Made by a program: the position numbers and the translations under genes | In this document: one piece after another, positions 26,401-33,644 of the stretch | Layout: each line of letters begins with the position of its first letter | Numbering within the stretch: position 1 is the first letter of the stretch | From: SSC3 sp963769585 | GTDB lineage: Bacteria > Actinomycetota > Actinomycetes > Propionibacteriales > Nocardioidaceae | Length of the DNA: 64,000 nt | NCBI GenBank assembly: GCA_963769585.1 | Contig: CAVYMJ010000006.1 | Location: forward strand, 1,860,001 to 1,924,000 | Direction: 5' to 3' | Notes under the pieces: model-generated | The model's database searches: none | What the model was told of the DNA's origin: nothing | What the model saw: the letters and a program-made list of their open reading frames with translations, nothing else

Positions 26401-27011
26401 TCCAGCAGGGCCCCCCGCTCCCTCAGGTCAATCTGGGCGTCCTGCAGGCCGGTGGCGGGCATGCGAGCCCGGTCTACTTTGTCGGAGGCGATGGCACCCT
26501 GTGGTCGTGGACCGATGGGCAGCCGGTGTGGCAGAAGCTGGTCCCTACGACCGGCGTGGGCGCCGCCGTACGCTTCTTCGTCCACCCCTACCGTCCGACG
26601 GTGGTCTACCTGCTCGACGGAGTCGCGATTCGGCGCTCCGACGACGGCGGACTCACCTGGGTGCTCGACGGCGAGCTCCAGCGCGAGGTGACCTGGAACG
26701 GGCAGCTGGCGATCAAGGCCAACGGCGACTCGAGCGGTCTGGGCGAGCAGCTGGACCTCGTTCTCACCGACATGGCCTTCGACCCTGACGACCCACTCAC
26801 CCGGTTCGCCGCCGGCGAGGGAGGAGTGTTCGCGACCTTCGACGGCGGGACTACCTGGCGCCGTCTGCTCCACACAGGCGCACTCTGCGGTCGCCCCGCG
26901 AACCTCTACTACGACAAGGTGTCCGACCCGTTCGTGCCCGCGCTGTACGTCGGCTTCGCCGGGCGCAGCGTCGTCCGGATCACCGAACTGCGGCCGGTCA
27001 TCCTGCTGTAG
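23481..27011 (+). CDS. FG-GAP propeller nested in a sialidase/sortilin-type propeller
   Basis: 1176 residues from ATG 23481. An Asp-box repeat (WKSTDAGRTF) near residue 50 is followed, at about 105-475, by seven ~55-residue repeats of the form DLIGFGDAGVWTALG-GDGTF-HPRF-DLTGDGRA, matching a seven-bladed FG-GAP/VCBS propeller. Asp boxes then resume (LWRSTDGGGNW, ISEDGGLTW, SFDGGDTW, HSADGGRHF, SSDGGAHW, RSDDGGLTW, TFDGGTTW) to the end. No signal peptide or anchor is visible. A role in carbohydrate binding or adhesion is possible, but no catalytic residues are identifiable. Confidence 0.85.
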   Translation: MVFLTDVSPTSANTNASADEHCVTGRMLSVACTPNGQHVFLGSYSNVWKSTDAGRTFDQLTWDQPAQDQYDAPGSLGGWCTVDLAAAAGWTADHPRALARLTSQPSLDIVGFGECGVWTALGDGNGGFAPPRVVLDAFGPQAGGWHADRHPRVAADLTGDGRADLIGFGDAGVWTALGRGDGTFEDPRFVLADLGTQQGWRVDAHPRFVTDLTGDGRADLIGFGDAGVWTALGNGDGTFTGPTFVLADLGTQQGWRVDAHPRFVTDLTGDGRADLIGFGDAGVWTALGNGDGTFTGPTFVLADLGTQQGWRVDAHPRFVTDLTGDGRADLIGFGDAGVWTALGNGDGTFTGPTFVLADLGTQQGWRVDAHPRFVVPLTSQPRADLIGFGDAGVWTAVGRGDGTFDNPRLVLANLGTAQGWRVERHPRLMGSLAGSGGCDIVGFGDAGVWMARGDDAGRFPTARFVLASLGAGETVLALNVNDRVVNSRGLWRSTDGGGNWSQVHRFPPGETAGQIEWALGSDHLVYAAGGSSLAISEDGGLTWRDVLPWGSGPAQRVNHVAVWQNEPSDPAPAVIYALGNGTMFLSFDGGDTWQRDQGTLPPNVGGPVSSVANSNTPRVMAISPRFPLEVYLAANGTSAGRAAALHRGDYSSFPLGAQTSTWDSLPLPVELTEIRPGLNKQDSGNVFLVATQRGQGDLLFFGGQRRRSFVGPLFPESGDDWASLDGSVHRDLHGLLLSPDFSASWADGAYDVRAGTVWLLTDGGSYHSADGGRHFARAHGVRSLSVVNLAGVSRPGAGPALSLNTGDNDGFWSSDGGAHWSYQQYGGGDNDCSYADQGRPQEVMVATPRWDLEGDSVAAREGSTVSIYTAGSGGLANASSSSPSSRHITGPPLLPAGTPSRSVWNASSNFFLRGSRPVVLGLPGEAAPSQGDYVFVLDPTRQPVVVRTQQIRDIDSRSEWATTATGPGQGQRVFQQGPPLPQVNLGVLQAGGGHASPVYFVGGDGTLWSWTDGQPVWQKLVPTTGVGAAVRFFVHPYRPTVVYLLDGVAIRRSDDGGLTWVLDGELQREVTWNGQLAIKANGDSSGLGEQLDLVLTDMAFDPDDPLTRFAAGEGGVFATFDGGTTWRRLLHTGALCGRPANLYYDKVSDPFVPALYVGFAGRSVVRITELRPVILL
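24054..24602 (+). repeat. Exact 165-bp tandem repeat, 3.3 copies
   Basis: Copies begin at 24054, 24219, 24384 and 24549 (the last 54 bases long) and are identical base for base. The unit encodes 55 residues, one propeller blade. The flanking blades have the same protein pattern but many base changes, so the three identical copies come from recent unequal crossing-over or gene conversion. Copy number may vary between isolates or be misassembled. Confidence 0.97.
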
Positions 27012-27035
27012 GACCCGACACGCACACGGGCTCGA

Positions 27036-27053
27036 AGACCGCGAATGCGGTCT
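27036..27053 (+). terminator. Hairpin after the propeller gene
   Basis: Seven-pair stem AGACCGC-GAAT-GCGGTCT, 25 bases after the stop. The remaining 27054-27381 holds no gene I can support. Confidence 0.5.
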
Positions 27054-27381
27054 CCACCGGGCGGCGGACGGCGTACTCATCGATACGTCGGTCGACCACG
27101 GACTACTACACCCACAGCCGGTCGCGTTCCTCGGCGGCGGCGGCATGTCGCTCTTCGTACCGACGCCGCGCTGGTTCGAGACGGCCCCAGCGTCGCCACC
27201 AAACGCATGACCGGCTACCGGGCCCCGACCGTGCCTGGGCGCCGGCTAGTCGTTCTGGAGTGCGGTCAATTCGTCCAGTCGGGCCGAGGGCGGAGTGCGT
27301 CGGGGGTGCAGCCCTCGGACTCGAGGCGGCACTGTCTGCGGCCGAATGGGTGCTCCGGCGCCCAATCGGCCGTAAGGTTGC

Positions 27382-28299
27382 GTGGTGAGCGTTCCTGACC
27401 AGCACGAGGCAGGTGGCCACACCGTGCTGTTCGCCGAGAGCGACGCCGAGCTCGGCGAACTCGCCGGTGACTTGCTGGCCAGGCATCTGGCTGTCGAAGG
27501 TGCGGCAATCGTGATGGCCACCGCCGACCACCGCCATCAGTTCGACGACCGGATGCGAGCAGCCGGACTCAACCCTGACCAAGCTCGTCGCGAGGGTTCT
27601 CTGATCGCGCTCGATGCGGCTGAGACCCTAGAACGCCTCACACCCGGTGGGGTGTTCGACCGGACCGTCTTCGATGACTTCGTCGGGGCAACCGTACGAT
27701 CCGCCACTGCCCGGGGGCCGGTTCACGCCTTCGGTGAGATGGTCGGCCTGCTCTGGGACCAGGACCGGGTGCCGGAGGCAATCGAACTCGAGGTGGCCTG
27801 GAACGAGCTCCTCGAGGAGACCGGTGCCTCACTGGTGTGCGCTTACTCCAGCATGCTCGTCGACGCGGAGAGCGCCGCAGACCTGCTGGCCGTCTGCGCG
27901 CTGCACTCCTCAGCGCTCGACAGCGTTCCCTTCGAGCGCGACTGGCACTTTCCCGCCGAGGTCACCACGGTCTCCGAGGCACGACGACTGGCGATCACAG
28001 CGCTGCGAGCGCGTGGGCTCTCCGGCGCCACGCTCGATGACACCGAGGTCACGATCGCAGAGCTCGTGGCGAACGCCGTCCAGCACGGACGTTCTCCATT
28101 CACCGTCAGGGTGCGGCTAGACGGAAAGCGCGTTCGCGTGGAGGTGGCTGATGAGACCTCCGCCGCACCGGTCATCAGAGTCTTGGACCAGGACGCGACC
28201 TCAGGGCGGGGACTTCACCTGCTCAACGCACTCACGGACCGCTGGGGCGTCGACGGGGCACCCAGAGGCAAGGTCGTGTGGACGGAACTGGCCCGATGA
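27382..28299 (+). CDS. MEDS-domain anti-sigma-like kinase (HATPase)
   Basis: 305 residues from GTG 27382 (GTG 27385 also possible). Residues about 10-180 form a MEDS sensory domain (HTVLFAESDAELGELAGDLL, AFGEMVGLLW, VCAYSS), known from DcmR-type and anti-sigma-associated sensors. Residues about 185-305 form an RsbW/SpoIIAB-like ATPase with N-box ELVANAVQHG, G1 VADETS and G2 SGRGLHLL. It likely phosphorylates or sequesters a partner. The stop overlaps the next start by ATGA. Confidence 0.88.
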   Translation: MVSVPDQHEAGGHTVLFAESDAELGELAGDLLARHLAVEGAAIVMATADHRHQFDDRMRAAGLNPDQARREGSLIALDAAETLERLTPGGVFDRTVFDDFVGATVRSATARGPVHAFGEMVGLLWDQDRVPEAIELEVAWNELLEETGASLVCAYSSMLVDAESAADLLAVCALHSSALDSVPFERDWHFPAEVTTVSEARRLAITALRARGLSGATLDDTEVTIAELVANAVQHGRSPFTVRVRLDGKRVRVEVADETSAAPVIRVLDQDATSGRGLHLLNALTDRWGVDGAPRGKVVWTELAR

Positions 28300-29102
28300 G
28301 CGTAGGGCCTGAGCCCGACCGGGCCGGCCCAGGCAGCGATGGCCACGCCTGCCTGGTGTTCGACGACGAACGCGCGTACGCCCAGCTTGCCGCGGCCTTC
28401 CTGTCCGAGGGCGAGGCCCGCCACGAGAAGACCGTGATGTTCGGCCCGCAGAACTCCCGTGTGCATCAAGAGCTGCGACAGCATGCCGCCGTTGCGGCCG
28501 ATCCGTATGTCGACGTTCTCGGTTGCGCTGAGCTCGAGCCCGAGCGCATGTTTGCGATGTTCCGCCAGGAAGCGGCGATGGCTCGCGAGGAAGGCTACGA
28601 TCGCCTGCGGGTGGCCGCCGACATGGATTGGCTTCTTCCCGCCATCCGCAGCTTCGACGAAGCCCTTCGGTTCGAGATTCTGTTGGACCGCTTCGTCTCC
28701 GAGATCGACGCCACGGTGCTGTGCGCCTACCGCCGCTCATCTTTCGGGCCCGACACCATCCTCGGGGTGCTCTGCACACATCCGGTGACGGCAGGCCACA
28801 GTCAGCAGGCGCCTTTCAAGCTGATCGCTGGAGGCGAGGGGTGTTGGGTCCTCTCCGGCGAGCTTGATGTCGCATGCGCAGCCGTGCTCGTGCCCGCATT
28901 GAAAGCCACTGCGGGCACCCCGTGGGTGGTCGATGCCTCCGGACTCGCCTTCGCCGACGTATGCGGGATGCGGGCCATAGCAACGGCTGCCCACGACGCC
29001 GCCCAGACGCTGCATCTGCGCGGCGCATCCGACCGGCTGCAGCGGTACTGGCGGCTCGCTGAATTCGACGGCACCGGTGCGTGCGTCGTCTTCGACTGCT
29101 GA
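28296..29102 (+). CDS. MEDS-STAS protein, putative anti-anti-sigma partner
   Basis: 268 residues from ATG 28296 inside the upstream stop (ATGA). The N-terminal MEDS domain (HACLVFDDERAYAQLAAAFL, VLCAYRRSSF) is paralogous to that of the preceding gene. The C-terminal ~85 residues (WVLSGELDVACAAVLVPAL, PWVVDASGLAFADVCGMRAI) form a STAS domain; the usual phospho-Ser position lies in DASGLAFADV. Kinase plus STAS with the same sensor domain, made from one message, suggests a partner-switching pair. Confidence 0.85.
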   Translation: MSVGPEPDRAGPGSDGHACLVFDDERAYAQLAAAFLSEGEARHEKTVMFGPQNSRVHQELRQHAAVAADPYVDVLGCAELEPERMFAMFRQEAAMAREEGYDRLRVAADMDWLLPAIRSFDEALRFEILLDRFVSEIDATVLCAYRRSSFGPDTILGVLCTHPVTAGHSQQAPFKLIAGGEGCWVLSGELDVACAAVLVPALKATAGTPWVVDASGLAFADVCGMRAIATAAHDAAQTLHLRGASDRLQRYWRLAEFDGTGACVVFDC

Positions 29103-29188
29103 GCGGAGCATGGCGCGGCCCGAGGCGTCCGGCCGTCGCTGCCGGTCGTCCCGAGTAGCGGACTGCCGCAGAGCAGTGGCACACGACG

Positions 29189-29965
29189 CTAGGTGGCAGC
29201 AAGGTAGACGGTCGCGGTGGACTCGCCACGGGTCAGCGGGTTGGGAAAGGTCACTACCTGGGCCGTCGACCTGAGAAACGTCTCGTCCAGCGCCGCGACG
29301 AAGGCCGCGTCCGGCGCATCGTCCGACCAGAGCCCAAAGACCCCCTGCGGCCTGAGGTGTCTCCGGAGCTGCCTCAGTCCGTCCACCGTGTAGAACGCAG
29401 CGTGGCTGGGGTGAAGCACGTGGCGAGGCGTGTGGTCGATATCCAGCAGGATCGCGTGGAACCGGTCCGGGGTCGACTCACCGAACTGTGCGGAGCCGCG
29501 CATCAGCGCGAAGAAGTCCCCCTCGACCAGCGTCGCGCGCGCGTCGGAGTTCAGGACCGCGGCGTCGGGGAGTAGGCCGCGCCGGTGCCAGCCGATCACC
29601 TCGGCCAGCGCGTCGACCACCGTCAAGGACTGCACACGACCGTCCTCCAGCGCAGTCACCGCGGTGTAGCCGAGCCCGAGACCTCCGACGAGCACGTCAA
29701 GGCTGTCTCCAGCGACCTCGCCCAGTCCGAGCCTGGCCAGTTCCCTCTCCGCCACCGTGAAGAGGCTGGACATCAAGAACTCCTCGCCGAGCTTCACCTC
29801 GTAGATCTCGACCTCGAGCAGGGGGTCGATGCGACGGCGCAGGCTGATCGGACCGAGCCTGGTCTCCTGCCAGTCGAGCTCCTCGAACCGTCTACTGATG
29901 ATGCGCCTCCAAGAGCGACTGCGTGGTCGGCCAGTGCGGTGCCGGAAGTCCCCAGTGTTGCCCAT
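29189..29965 (-). CDS. Spermidine-synthase-like methyltransferase-fold protein
   Basis: 258 residues. The Rossmann motif is VGGLGLGYT (93-101), followed by SLTVVDALAEVIGWH, DARATLVEGDFF and DRFHAILLDIDHTP, the pattern of spermine/spermidine synthase-like proteins in actinobacteria. The two active-site aspartates of true aminopropyltransferases cannot be placed with confidence, so the reaction is open. The first ~25 residues look non-conserved and the true start may be further downstream. Convergent with the STAS gene. Confidence 0.78.
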   Translation of the reverse strand: MGNTGDFRHRTGRPRSRSWRRIISRRFEELDWQETRLGPISLRRRIDPLLEVEIYEVKLGEEFLMSSLFTVAERELARLGLGEVAGDSLDVLVGGLGLGYTAVTALEDGRVQSLTVVDALAEVIGWHRRGLLPDAAVLNSDARATLVEGDFFALMRGSAQFGESTPDRFHAILLDIDHTPRHVLHPSHAAFYTVDGLRQLRRHLRPQGVFGLWSDDAPDAAFVAALDETFLRSTAQVVTFPNPLTRGESTATVYLAAT

Positions 29966-30108
29966 CGCCGGAGCGACAGGAGAGCTGGGATGACCGATGC
30001 AGCATCTGCCGACAGTCGGTTACAGCGCGATCGAGCTGCCTGGCTGGTCAGACGTCCGCCGTGGTGTGCGCAGGCGCAGGCCCTCGAGCAGGAGTACAAG
30101 GTGGTCGG

Positions 30109-30219
30109 CTAAGGCGTCCACCCGAGTCGCAGCAGCGCCCGCGCCTCCGGGAACTGACGTCGGAAGATTCGGTGGATGATCGGCATCTCGCGAGTCGCCG
30201 GTCCTCCGTTGCTGCTCAT
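30109..30219 (-). pseudogene. Truncated hemerythrin-domain gene
   Basis: ATG 30219 overlaps the stop of the upstream membrane-protein gene (ATGA). The 36-residue frame contains TREMPIIHRIFRRQFPEARA, the first iron-ligand helix of actinobacterial hemerythrin-HHE proteins, and then stops at 30109. A further piece, ALADHLVLLLEGLRLR, lies in another frame at about 30075-30120, and nothing recognisable follows to 29990. It is a decayed second gene of the MarR-controlled operon. Confidence 0.65.
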
Positions 30220-30863
30220 CGCATGTCGGCCTTCCAGAGCGCGTACCCGAGGGCGGCGAAGACCAGCATCCAGGCCGTGATCGCAAGTCGCGCGAGAACG
30301 AAAGGTCCCATCAGTGCAGGCATCATCGGCACGAACACGAAGATGCCAGCGACCAGGACCACAAGCCCGCGCCAACCGGTCCACCGTCCACTGCGGCGGA
30401 CCGCGATGCCGGCCAGGATCATGCCCACACCGACCATGAGACTGGAGACGCCGTAGAGCACGTCGAGACGCGCAGTTCCGTCGCTGGGGTAGGTCGAGTT
30501 GCGTGCCGTGATCGCGATCAGTTCAGTGACGGCGAGCAAGGCCATGCCCGACGCCGCGAGCCCGATGCCCCAGCGGGCGCTCCGGCCCTCCGCCATCGCC
30601 TCGGCGCGGGTGAGCGCGACGATGCCGGCGAGCAGCCCGAGGTGGTGGACGAAGAACCAGATCTGGATCAGGGTGAACCCACGCGCTGTCAGCGGATAGC
30701 TGAACATGTGCTCGGACACCTGGGCCGGGAACACAGCCAAGAAGATGCCGCTGACCGCCCCGAGAAGGCCTGCCGCCAGGCAGACCACACCAGCGCGGCT
30801 CACCCAGACGGGAACAGAAGTTGCAGACAGCGTGCCCGCGCCTACCTGCGCCATGGTCAACAC
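30216..30863 (-). CDS. Six-helix integral membrane protein
   Basis: 215 residues, from GTG 30863 or, with better spacing to the ribosome site, ATG 30854. About six hydrophobic segments (AGVVCLAAGLLGAVSGIFLA, IQIWFFVHHLGLLAGIVAL, WGIGLAASGMALLAVTELI, VLYGVSSLMVGVGMILAGIA, LVVLVAGIFVFVPMMPALM, LAITAWMLVFAALGYALW). No functional motif. It is divergent from a MarR regulator with a palindrome in between and was coupled to a hemerythrin gene, so a redox or stress role is possible. Confidence 0.75.
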   Translation of the reverse strand: MLTMAQVGAGTLSATSVPVWVSRAGVVCLAAGLLGAVSGIFLAVFPAQVSEHMFSYPLTARGFTLIQIWFFVHHLGLLAGIVALTRAEAMAEGRSARWGIGLAASGMALLAVTELIAITARNSTYPSDGTARLDVLYGVSSLMVGVGMILAGIAVRRSGRWTGWRGLVVLVAGIFVFVPMMPALMGPFVLARLAITAWMLVFAALGYALWKADMR

Positions 30864-30908
30864 TCCCTCGCTCCGAGTGCATCGTGCCTGCCCGTTGCCG
30901 GCAGATAC

Positions 30909-30921
30909 TCAGGTAACCTGA
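30909..30921. promoter_or_regulatory. Palindromic MarR operator candidate
   Basis: TCAGGT-A-ACCTGA, a perfect six-base inverted repeat around one base. It lies between the divergent membrane-protein gene and marR, 25 bases before the marR start. MarR dimers typically bind such palindromes in their own promoter. Confidence 0.6.
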
Positions 30922-30946
30922 ATACTCTCGCGACCCGGAGTTGTCA

Positions 30947-31372
30947 ATGGAGAAGCCCGTGAACACGATCTCGATGCTGGGCCAGGCCTATAGCCTGCTC
31001 GGCTTCCAGATCGTCGAGGGCGTGGTCGGTGCCGGATATCCGCAGAAGCCCAAGCACTCCGCCGTCTTCGCCCAGATCTCTCCCGACGGCTCACGGCTCA
31101 CCGAGCTCGCGCGCAGGGCCAACATGACCCCTCAGGCCATGGGCGAGCTCGTCGACGAGCTCGTGGATATGGGCTACCTCGTGCGTCGTCCAGACCCACA
31201 CGACGGCCGGGCGAAGCTCATCGTGCTCACCAAGCGAGGCCGGGACGCCGTGGCGGCCGGACTTCAGACCATCGAGGGCATCGAGGAGCAGGTCACCGAG
31301 CTCCTGGGCTCGCGCGGGCACCAGGAGCTCCGGCGACTGCTCTCGAAGCTTCTCGACACAGCGGACACCTGA
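30947..31372 (+). CDS. MarR-family regulator
   Basis: 141 residues from ATG 30947, six bases after CGGAG. The winged helix is clear: RLTELARRANMTPQAMGELV (recognition helix) and the wing LVRRPDPHDGRAKLIVLTKRG with the family's D-x-R signature. A dimerisation helix follows at the C-terminus. It is expected to repress the divergent membrane-protein operon through the palindrome at 30909-30921. Confidence 0.92.
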   Translation: MEKPVNTISMLGQAYSLLGFQIVEGVVGAGYPQKPKHSAVFAQISPDGSRLTELARRANMTPQAMGELVDELVDMGYLVRRPDPHDGRAKLIVLTKRGRDAVAAGLQTIEGIEEQVTELLGSRGHQELRRLLSKLLDTADT

Positions 31373-31440
31373 GGCGGCGTCAGACCCCCCGACGCACAGA
31401 ACCTCACCGCTCCCCGTGCCGCGAGACCGCAGCAGACGCT

Positions 31441-32676
31441 TCATCGGCGCTCTTCCCAGATGAAGAGTGCGTACCGCACGTTGCGGGGGTCGTTCCTGGT
31501 GACAGTGACCGTCACGTCGTGGGCATCCCCCGGCGGCAGGACTACCTGTCCCTGGACGAAGGAGAAGTCGTGCTTCTGCCTCAGCGGTAGCTCGCCGTCA
31601 ATCCGCAACTCGAGGTCAGTGAGGCACCGTCGGTCGAACTCTTCCATTTGCGCGCGCTCCTCGTCCGCGCTGGTGGGCACTGGGTGCCCCAGCGCCGCGG
31701 CACAGTCCTCCGTCGCCGGTGTTTCACGCGACAGGTATCCGACGACTCGTCGGCGGTCCGTCGCCGGCAGCCGTACGACGAGGCGAGGCGCACCATCGGC
31801 GGAGACCACCGCACGGTCGATGAGGTACTCCACGCCGTCGCCAATGCTCAACGCCTCGAACCTGGCAAAGCCGCTGACGTCCAGGACGATCGGCCCTCGC
31901 TTGGGCTCGTAGACGCCGAAGCCGAAGGTCGCGTCGGTCTGGGCAAGCGGCGATAGCCCAAGCGAGGCAGGGCAGGAGGCGGCACCCGTGGTGCCGAGGC
32001 ACCGCTGCGCGACCGCGGAAAGGGGGCCGGTGACGAACATCCGGAGCGGAGTCACCGTAGGGCCCTCGCGACGCCGACCAGGCTCGATGGCCGCGGTTGG
32101 GATCGGTACCGCTGTGGGCCCGTCCTGGCTGCATGTCCCGAAAGTGCCTCGCGAGCCGTCCGCCATGGAGCCGTCCGGGTTGCGCCCGCCGTCAACGCCG
32201 CCGAGGTCGATCGTCATCACCCACCAGGTGTTCGGGTCGCCGTGGCAGAAGGCCGGCATCGGTGAGAAGCCCGTGAACGAGGGGGTTTCCACCGTGAGAG
32301 TCAGCTCCGTGGCCTGCTCGAAGCCCGGCTGCAGGTTGGTGCGACTCGCCTTCAGTTCCCAACCCCCGATGTCACCGGGGGCGATTTCGGCGATGACGGT
32401 CTTCTGGCCGGCGGGTTCTTCGACCGTCGAGGTTTTCGCGGGAGGACTCGGCGTGTTCTGTTCGACCGGCTCAAGGGTCCGATCCGTCTTGCCGCTGAGC
32501 GCCGCTCCCCCAGCCACGAGTGCGATGATGACAGTGGCCGCGGTGACAGCGCCCACGGTGGCCCGTCGGCGGCGCGCCGTACGAATCCGGCCGTGCAGCT
32601 CGGTGAGCCGATCTGCCTGTCGGCCTTCGACCCCCTCGGCCCGCGCGGCGAGCAGCCGCAGGTCGTCGGTGTTCAT
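31441..32676 (-). CDS. Single-pass membrane protein coupled to a sigma factor
   Basis: 411 residues. A cytoplasmic N-terminus (DLRLLAARAEGVEGRQADRL, then RTARRRR) precedes one transmembrane helix (about 39-60) and a large extracytoplasmic domain with several cysteines. The start overlaps the sigma factor stop (ATGA at 32673-32676). This position and topology are those of anti-sigma or sigma-associated proteins, though no zinc anti-sigma motif (HxxxCxxC) is visible, so the role is inferred from context. Confidence 0.75.
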   Translation of the reverse strand: MNTDDLRLLAARAEGVEGRQADRLTELHGRIRTARRRRATVGAVTAATVIIALVAGGAALSGKTDRTLEPVEQNTPSPPAKTSTVEEPAGQKTVIAEIAPGDIGGWELKASRTNLQPGFEQATELTLTVETPSFTGFSPMPAFCHGDPNTWWVMTIDLGGVDGGRNPDGSMADGSRGTFGTCSQDGPTAVPIPTAAIEPGRRREGPTVTPLRMFVTGPLSAVAQRCLGTTGAASCPASLGLSPLAQTDATFGFGVYEPKRGPIVLDVSGFARFEALSIGDGVEYLIDRAVVSADGAPRLVVRLPATDRRRVVGYLSRETPATEDCAAALGHPVPTSADEERAQMEEFDRRCLTDLELRIDGELPLRQKHDFSFVQGQVVLPPGDAHDVTVTVTRNDPRNVRYALFIWEERR

Positions 32677-33167
32677 GACCGGCTCCTCTCGTCTGGTACG
32701 GACTCAAGGGCCGGGTCGACCCTGAGTTTGGCCATCGCCTTCGCGCACTGGCTCTTGACGGTCCCGACCGAACAGTCGAGCAGTCGAGCAGTCTCGACTT
32801 CGGTGCGGTCCTCGAGATACCGCAACACGACCACTGCTCGCTGCCGTGGCGGCAGGTGCCCGAGCGCCTCCCACAGATCCTGGTCGGTCTCATTGCCGTC
32901 GGGACTCGGCCGCTCGGGCAGCGTCTCCGTTGGTGTTTCGCGGGTCCAACGGCGCCGCCACCAGGAGGCCGACGTCGTGACCAGCACGCGGCGCACATAC
33001 GGCTCTGGTGGTCCGTCGATGCGGCGCCAGGCGAACCAGGACTTGGTGAGCGCTGTCTGCAGCAGGTCCTCGGCCAGGCCCTCGTTCTGGGTAAGGAGGT
33101 ACGCCGTCCGCAGCAGCGCCGGGGACCGCGCTACAACGAACGCGTCGAACTCCGCTTCGTCCGCCAT
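32673..33167 (-). CDS. SigE-family ECF sigma factor
   Basis: 164 residues from ATG 33167. Region 2 is FDAFVVARSPALLRTAYLLT with DLLQTALTKSWFAW; region 4 is LPPRQRAVVVLRYLEDRTEV and LLDCSVGTVKSQCAKAMAKL. This is the SigE-type ECF pattern of actinobacteria (TIGR02983). An upstream extension of the frame to 33404 is arginine-rich and unlikely to be translated. It is followed by the coupled membrane protein, its probable regulator. Confidence 0.92.
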   Translation of the reverse strand: MADEAEFDAFVVARSPALLRTAYLLTQNEGLAEDLLQTALTKSWFAWRRIDGPPEPYVRRVLVTTSASWWRRRWTRETPTETLPERPSPDGNETDQDLWEALGHLPPRQRAVVVLRYLEDRTEVETARLLDCSVGTVKSQCAKAMAKLRVDPALESVPDERSRS

Positions 33168-33644
33168 GTCTCCACGATCCTCTCCGGACCTGCGCCGCAC
33201 ATCTGCATGTTCGTGCCATTCCTGATGACGCGCTGGGGGCGCCCAAAGGTTGCCCGCCTGCGGACCCACGGTCGCAAGCCGAAGCCGCAGAGTTCTGAGC
33301 GGGATCGCAACGGCCACTCGATGAGTCGAGCGCCGGTCGTCGTAGGGCGACAACGGGTCACCCCCGCTGGGGCCAGCCCGGGTTCGTAGGCGCGGGTTGC
33401 GCACCAGGAGGCCGCACGGCCGTGAGCGGGAGCCGTGACGACCCGACCGCCAAAGCAGAGCTCACAGGCTGTCTGACCACCCTGCGCGGGTTCGAGAGGA
33501 CTACCGTCGCGCTCTCGAACTCACGTGTCAGCCGTCCTGCAGGGCCATCGGCTGAGCCTGCCGGCTCCTGCGCAGGAACCCAACCCGGCCCCTGCGCAAG
33601 AGCCGACCACCCCCGAACCAACCCCCGGCAGGGTCAGCGTCTGG
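33168..33644. other. Intergenic region with one inverted repeat
   Basis: This should hold the promoter of the sigma factor. The only clear structure is GTTCGAGAG (33490-33498) / CTCTCGAAC (33512-33520), nine perfect pairs around 13 bases, which may terminate the aldehyde dehydrogenase message or serve as an operator. No gene was recognised. Confidence 0.5.

Noticed and set aside
27106..27230. Minus-strand end RYEERHAAAAEERDRLW as another integrase relic
   Set aside because: No catalytic block is visible and the composition alone is not diagnostic.
32673..33404. Sigma factor extended to 33404
   Set aside because: The added ~79 residues are Arg/Pro-rich and precede the conserved MADEAEFDAFV start of SigE-family proteins.
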